The notes under the pieces were generated by a model, which was not told the DNA's origin, searched no databases, and worked only from the letters and a program-made list of their open reading frames with translations. This document shows, piece after piece, positions 59,831 to 64,000 of a DNA stretch of 64,000 nucleotides. The stretch comes from Burkholderia sp. S171. GTDB lineage: Bacteria > Pseudomonadota > Gammaproteobacteria > Burkholderiales > Burkholderiaceae. A program made the translations under genes and the position numbers. The DNA is taken from contig NZ_LMUF01000052.1 of the NCBI RefSeq assembly GCF_009766085.1, positions 22,994 through 86,993 on the forward strand, in the 5' to 3' direction. Each line of letters begins with the position of its first letter. Position 1 is the first letter of the stretch.

Positions 59831-61957
59831 ATGCCTCGCCCTATTACTGTGTTTGGGGCGCTTACGCTTGCATCAGCAGGAATGAGCGCTTCGTTTGCCA
59901 CGTACGCGCAAGAAGAGGAAGTCCAGCTTACCCCCGTTGTCGTCAGTGGCCTTGAGCCGGTGGCTTATCCGGCTTACCAGGTTGACCGCATAAGGGTTGG
60001 ACCGCTTGGCTACAAGGATCTTCTGGATACGCCTTACTCCATTAGCGTCGTCCCCTCGTCACTCGCCGAGAACCAGCAACTTCAAAGTGTGCGGGAAGCG
60101 TTTCGCTTCATTCCATCGGTTCAGGGCGAAAATATTCGCCCCCAAACGCGCGGACTACAAGCGGGCGTGGTGCAAAACACCCGCGTGGACGGTCTCAACG
60201 TCGCAGCGACGACCGACTATCCGATCGAACAGTTCGACCGCATTGAAGTCTTGAATGGTCTGGCGGGTGCGCTCTATGGTCCCGCCAACCCGGCAGGTAC
60301 GTTCAACTACGTGCTTAAGCGCCCGACTGCGGAACCCCTGCGCGAGTTCACGTTCGGTTATGCCTCGCGCGAGTCCTTGACCGAGCATATGGATCTTGGC
60401 GGCCATTTTGGTAATGACGATCGCTTTGGTTATCGGCTTAATCTGCTTAACCAGAACGGTGAGGGATATGCGGAAGGCAGTCGCTTGCGGCGCGAATTAG
60501 GCAGTCTCGCCTTCGATGTCCGCTTCACGCCGGATACGACACTCGAGACGAATGCGAGCACCTATCACTACCTGGATACTGGTTTTCCTGGGACATTTGC
60601 TTTGGCCAAGAATGTCCCGTTCCCGAGCGCGCCCGACCCGACCAAGACCGGGTACGGTCAGTCATGGGCGGGTGACGACAACGTCACCAACATGTTCAGC
60701 GCCACGCTAAAGCATGACTTCAACCAGGACTGGCATTTGACAGCAGGCGTGCTGCGCGAGACGAATGACCGGGCGTCGACGGTACCAACCAACACGATCA
60801 CCAACAAGTCCGGCGCTTATACAACGACCACGGCCACCACCACGTACAGTCTCGATACGATCGTCAGCAACACGCTCGCGCTCAACGGGCGCACATGGCT
60901 GGCGGGCATGTCGCACGATCTGGTGGTGTCGAACACCGGCTTTTTCTGGAACCGCTACACCCCGTTCCAGACCGGCGCAATCACGCTGGGAAGTGCGAGC
61001 ATTGACGATCCGCTCGGATTCGCCAAGCCACCACTGCCGGATTTCTCGAACCGCTACCGGTCGGTCAATACAGTCCAGCAATCGATCACGCTGGGAGACA
61101 CGATCGGTTTCAATGAGCATTGGTCAACGCTGCTAGCGGCAAGCCAGAGCTGGATCACGGTGCATAACTACAACAAGCAGGGAACGACAACGAGCCAATA
61201 CGACGCTAACGGCATAAGTCCAACTGCAAGCCTGTTGTTCAAGCCCTGGTCGAACATGACCGCTTACCTGACTTATGCGGATAGTCTGCAACAGGGCGAT
61301 AGCGCACCGGCCGGCTCCGCAAATGCGGGCAATAGTCTTGCGCCGTATAGAAGCAAGGAATGGGAACTCGGCTACAAGGTGGACCTTAGCAGCATTAATC
61401 TTGGCGCTGCGCTGTACAGAATAAAGCGGCCGTATGCGTATGTAGGAACAGATAACGTCTTCGCTGAACAAGGCGAGCAGGTCAACCGCGGCCTAGAGCT
61501 CACCGCCAACGGCGCTCTGACGAGAGACCTGAACGTGTTCGCGGGCGTGTCGCTGCTCGACCCCCGCCTCTTCGATACCGGCTCGGCCGCTACGAGTGAC
61601 AAACAGATCCTCGGGTTGTCGCGAGTCGTCTTCAATGCCTTGTTCGACTATAACGTCCCGATAGTTCCGGGCCTGGCGTTCAATCTGAATATCAACCACG
61701 CAAGCCGCCGGCCGGGCAACTTCTCGAACACGGACTTTGTCGATGGCTATACGATCGCAGACCTCGGTGTCCGCTATCAAACGAAGATTGCAGGCAAACA
61801 TGTGGTGTGGCGTTTAGCCGTCGACAACATAACGGACAAAAGCTACTGGGCCAACATCACGCCGAGCGGCCAAAATGGTTTTAACAGCACAGACAACGGG
61901 ACCGGCACGATTGGCGCGCCGCGGACCATTCGCGTCTCACTGCAGATCAATCTATGA
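59831..61957 (+). CDS. TonB-dependent receptor
   Basis: 708 residues from the ATG at 59831, which gives the signal peptide MPRPITVFGALTLASAGMSA. Plug domain ~60-200 with DTPYSISVVPSSLAENQQLQSVREAFRFIPSV and FDRIEVLNGLAGALYGPANPAGTFNYVLKRP, then a 22-strand barrel ending RTIRVSLQINL, a correct C-terminal strand with terminal hydrophobic residue. Many such receptors carry ferric siderophores. Its last four bases overlap the start of the ModA-like gene, so the two are translationally coupled, which suggests a shared ligand. Confidence 0.92.
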   Translation: MPRPITVFGALTLASAGMSASFATYAQEEEVQLTPVVVSGLEPVAYPAYQVDRIRVGPLGYKDLLDTPYSISVVPSSLAENQQLQSVREAFRFIPSVQGENIRPQTRGLQAGVVQNTRVDGLNVAATTDYPIEQFDRIEVLNGLAGALYGPANPAGTFNYVLKRPTAEPLREFTFGYASRESLTEHMDLGGHFGNDDRFGYRLNLLNQNGEGYAEGSRLRRELGSLAFDVRFTPDTTLETNASTYHYLDTGFPGTFALAKNVPFPSAPDPTKTGYGQSWAGDDNVTNMFSATLKHDFNQDWHLTAGVLRETNDRASTVPTNTITNKSGAYTTTTATTTYSLDTIVSNTLALNGRTWLAGMSHDLVVSNTGFFWNRYTPFQTGAITLGSASIDDPLGFAKPPLPDFSNRYRSVNTVQQSITLGDTIGFNEHWSTLLAASQSWITVHNYNKQGTTTSQYDANGISPTASLLFKPWSNMTAYLTYADSLQQGDSAPAGSANAGNSLAPYRSKEWELGYKVDLSSINLGAALYRIKRPYAYVGTDNVFAEQGEQVNRGLELTANGALTRDLNVFAGVSLLDPRLFDTGSAATSDKQILGLSRVVFNALFDYNVPIVPGLAFNLNINHASRRPGNFSNTDFVDGYTIADLGVRYQTKIAGKHVVWRLAVDNITDKSYWANITPSGQNGFNSTDNGTGTIGAPRTIRVSLQINL

Positions 61958-62802
61958 CACTCACTCATCCTCCCGTTCGTGGCGCGCTAGGCGCCATTTC
62001 CGCCGCCGTTTTATTGGCTGGCTTTGCGAATCAGGCGTCCGCTCAGGAACCGGTCACCGTATACGCTGCCGGCAGCATGGGCGGTGCGTTATCGTCTATT
62101 GCAAAACAGTACACGGCGGACTCAGGACAGAAGATCAATATCGTCACCGGGCCGGCTGGTCTGCTGCTTGAGAAAATTGAAGGCAACGCCCGAGCCGACA
62201 TCTTCATCTCCGCGAACATGGCGCATCCGCAACGACTGACGGCGGAGGGCAAGGCAGCGCCGACCGTTGTGTTCGCGAGGAACCGTGTGTGTGTTGCCGC
62301 GCGCCCGGACGTTGGCTTGACAAGCGCCAACCTGCTGGACAAGTTGCTCGACCCTGCCGTGAAGATCGGCACGTCTACCCCCAAGGCCGATCCAGGCGGC
62401 GACTATGCGTGGATGTTGTTTGCCAAGGCGGACACAGTGCATCCGGGCGCCACCAAAATCCTAGAGGACAAGGCGCAACAACTGGTCGGTGGCCGCGTGA
62501 CGCCGGACGTGCCCGCCGGGAAAAACCCGGTCAAGTACTTCATGGAAACGCGCCGGGTGGATGTGTTCATCGGCTACTGCAGTTCGCATGAAACGACGCC
62601 TGATGCAAGCGTTACTCAAGTCGAATTGCCGCCGAATCTGGCGATCTCCGCCGACTATGGCATGACCGTGCTCGACGGCCCGCAGAACAAGCTGACGCAC
62701 GATGCCGCTTATCGATTCGCCCTGTACCTGATGAGTCCGCAAGCGCAAGCCATCTTGCCGCGCTACGGTTTCGGTGCGGTCGCGTTGGCGTCGCCGCAAT
62801 AA
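61954..62802 (+). CDS. ModA-like periplasmic binding protein
   Basis: 282 residues; ATG overlaps the receptor stop (ATGA). Signal peptide cleaved near ASA (residue ~30). Oxyanion-binding fold of the ModA class: VYAAGSMGGALSSIAKQYTADSG, IVTGPAGLLLEKIEGNARADIFISANMAHP, FARNRVCVAARPD, KIGTSTPKADPGGDYAWMLF. ModA proteins bind molybdate or tungstate; close relatives bind other ligands. No permease or ATPase is adjacent. The coupled outer-membrane receptor implies the ligand enters through it. Confidence 0.88.
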   Translation: MTLTHPPVRGALGAISAAVLLAGFANQASAQEPVTVYAAGSMGGALSSIAKQYTADSGQKINIVTGPAGLLLEKIEGNARADIFISANMAHPQRLTAEGKAAPTVVFARNRVCVAARPDVGLTSANLLDKLLDPAVKIGTSTPKADPGGDYAWMLFAKADTVHPGATKILEDKAQQLVGGRVTPDVPAGKNPVKYFMETRRVDVFIGYCSSHETTPDASVTQVELPPNLAISADYGMTVLDGPQNKLTHDAAYRFALYLMSPQAQAILPRYGFGAVALASPQ

Positions 62803-62812
62803 CAAGGTTGCG

Positions 62813-63220
62813 TTAAGACTTCACCGCGATCACATCGATTTCTACCAACCACTCCGGCCGGGCCAGTGCCGTCACGGTGAGCCCGGTCGACACGGCGTGC
62901 ACGCCCTTCAACCAGCGCCCTACGACGCGATACACAGCCTCGCGGTAACGCACATCAGTCAGATAGATTGTCACCTTGCAGATGTCTTCCAGCTTGCTGC
63001 CCGCTTCTTCCAGCAGCATCTTTACGTTGGCCATGGCCTTCTCGGCCTGAGCCGCGGCGTCGCCGATACCGACTGATTCGTACGTATCAATATCCTGGCC
63101 AATCTGGCCTCGGAGGAAGATCATGTTGCCCGCAACGACCGCTTGCGCGAGGTCGTTATCGAGTGATTGTTCCGGATAGGTTATTTTCGTGTTGAACGGA
63201 CGAATGCGAGTGTGTTCCAT
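62813..63220 (-). CDS. Rid-family protein without the catalytic arginine
   Basis: 135 residues from the ATG at 63220 (a TTG at 63244 is possible). The YjgF/RidA fold is clear: NLDNDLAQAVVAGNMIFLRGQIGQDID, QAEKAMANVKMLLEEAGSKLEDICKVTIYLTDVRYREAVYRVV and LVEIDVIAV. In RidA deaminases a segment PARS supplies the Arg that binds the imine; here the same place reads HAVS, so the Arg is missing, as in the Rid4-7 subgroups. It should therefore not be assumed to have 2-aminoacrylate deaminase activity. It lies directly downstream of the amino-acid ABC ATPase gene in the same direction. Confidence 0.9.
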   Translation of the reverse strand: MEHTRIRPFNTKITYPEQSLDNDLAQAVVAGNMIFLRGQIGQDIDTYESVGIGDAAAQAEKAMANVKMLLEEAGSKLEDICKVTIYLTDVRYREAVYRVVGRWLKGVHAVSTGLTVTALARPEWLVEIDVIAVKS

Positions 63221-63240
63221 GAATGGTGTCTGGGATAAGT

Positions 63241-63969
63241 TCAATGCGTAAGGATGCGCGATAAAAACTGCTGCGCGCGTTCTGATTTGGCGCCTGCAAA
63301 AAACTGCTCGGCGCTCGCGTCTTCCAGGATCGCGCCACGCTCCATGAAAACGATGCGGTCCGCCACCTTCCGGGCGAAACCCATCTCGTGCGTGACGACC
63401 ATCATGGTCATGCCCTCACGCGCGAGATCGACCATCACGTCGAGTACTTCGTTGACCATCTCGGGGTCGAGTGCCGACGTCGGTTCGTCGAACAGCATGG
63501 CGGCCGGCTCCATGGATAGCGCCCGCACTATCGCCACGCGCTGCTGCTGCCCGCCTGACAACTTCGCCGGGAACTTGCCCGCCTGCTCGCGCAGACCGAC
63601 TCGATCGAGCAACGCCAACGCCTTGGCCTCTGCTTCATCGCGCCGCCGGCCGATCACCTTCACTTGCGCGAGCGTCACGTTGTCAAGCACGCTCATATGG
63701 GGAAACAGTTCGAAGTGCTGGAACACCATGCCAACTCGAGCGCGTAACGCCGAAAGACGCGTGGAAGGTGCGCCGACCGATACGCCGTCCACCACGATCT
63801 CACCGGATTGAAATGGTTCGAGCCCGTTCACGCATTTGATCAAGGTGCTCTTGCCCGAACCCGAAGGCCCGCATACCACGACGACTTCGCCCCGGGCAAC
63901 GTGGGTCGTGCAATCGTCGAGCACCTTGAACGCGCCGTACTGCTTGCTAATCTGATTGATGTGAATCAC
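63241..63969 (-). CDS. polar amino-acid ABC transporter ATP-binding protein
   Basis: 242 residues. GTG start at 63969 with GGAG six bases upstream. Walker A CGPSGSGKSTLI (~33-44), Q-loop VFQHFELFP, signature LSGGQQQR, Walker B AAMLFDEPTSALDPEMV, switch His VVTHEMGFAR: the GlnQ/HisP pattern. It should pair with permease and binding-protein genes; a stop near the right edge (minus-strand codons at ~63989-64000) suggests such a permease gene ends just upstream. The adjacent Rid-family gene fits amino-acid metabolism. Confidence 0.94.
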   Translation of the reverse strand: MIHINQISKQYGAFKVLDDCTTHVARGEVVVVCGPSGSGKSTLIKCVNGLEPFQSGEIVVDGVSVGAPSTRLSALRARVGMVFQHFELFPHMSVLDNVTLAQVKVIGRRRDEAEAKALALLDRVGLREQAGKFPAKLSGGQQQRVAIVRALSMEPAAMLFDEPTSALDPEMVNEVLDVMVDLAREGMTMMVVTHEMGFARKVADRIVFMERGAILEDASAEQFFAGAKSERAQQFLSRILTH

Positions 63970-64000
63970 GGTGGACTCCGCGTTGTTTTTAGCGGCGGTT

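Noticed and set aside
1..64000. tRNA, rRNA or tmRNA genes
   Set aside because: No cloverleaf with GTTCGAATC-type T-loop or rRNA-like sequence noticed on reading both strands; a covariance scan was not possible.

Overview
The window looks like a chromosome or megaplasmid segment from a Burkholderiaceae bacterium, most likely in the Paraburkholderia/Caballeronia/Burkholderia group. The evidence is high-GC coding, a DUF4148 protein, a DUF6726-like small lipoprotein, long SsuA/AAHS/RND/NodT transport modules and a Burkholderia-style VgrG/DUF4123/Tle1/DUF3304 type VI secretion cassette. I saw no rRNA, tRNA or CRISPR array. These are judgements by eye; no search was run.

Layout. 0-3.2 kb: a catabolic operon on the minus strand (HpcH/HpaI aldolase, PDC-hydrolase-like amidohydrolase, an unrecognised third gene running off the left edge), divergent from a LysR regulator over a multi-half-site operator. 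3.3-5.9 kb: exported proteins (SnoaL-like, two unknown). 6-13.5 kb: scattered motility and c-di-GMP genes: an orphan flhC without flhD, an orphan flgH, an HD-GYP protein, and several tiny proteins and lipoproteins, two of them paralogous. 14-19.4 kb: envelope genes (LprI-like, NfeD plus slipin operon, ClC channel). 19.4-25.9 kb: a 29-codon small ORF ending at a strong terminator, an AAHS transporter, a Tat-exported NHL-repeat protein, a DUF899 protein and a Bcr/CflA exporter. 26-29.3 kb: glycerol uptake (glpK, glpF) downstream of a GlpR-like operator.

29.5-37.3 kb: a type VI secretion effector island on the minus strand. In transcription order it holds VgrG, the DUF4123 adaptor, a DUF3304 lipoprotein, a truncated Tle1 remnant, a second DUF3304 lipoprotein, an intact Tle1-type phospholipase (DUF2235), a small PAAR-like tip protein and a membrane protein. 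It reads as a duplicated effector-immunity module in which one effector copy has been lost. On its right flank lie an AT-rich cysteine-rich ORF and a decayed IS transposase fragment. 38.6-45.1 kb: a DUF4148 gene and a tripartite RND efflux operon. 45-50.4 kb: a 41-residue membrane protein, MgtC with a possible 21-codon upstream leader ORF, a MocR regulator, and DUF2917-like, MEKHLA and DUF302 proteins.

50.8-64 kb: a tryptophanyl-tRNA synthetase, a class II aldolase, an SsuA-like binding protein, and an NfeR/NfeF-like pair (PadR regulator plus siderophore-interacting reductase) behind a perfect 24-bp palindrome. Then come an MFS exporter, a MarR-GNAT fusion behind a 19-bp inverted repeat, an EamA exporter, and a TonB-dependent receptor whose stop overlaps the start of a ModA-like binding protein. 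The window ends with a Rid-family protein lacking the usual arginine and a polar amino-acid ABC ATPase. Metal and iron handling, envelope efflux and interbacterial competition are the recurring themes.
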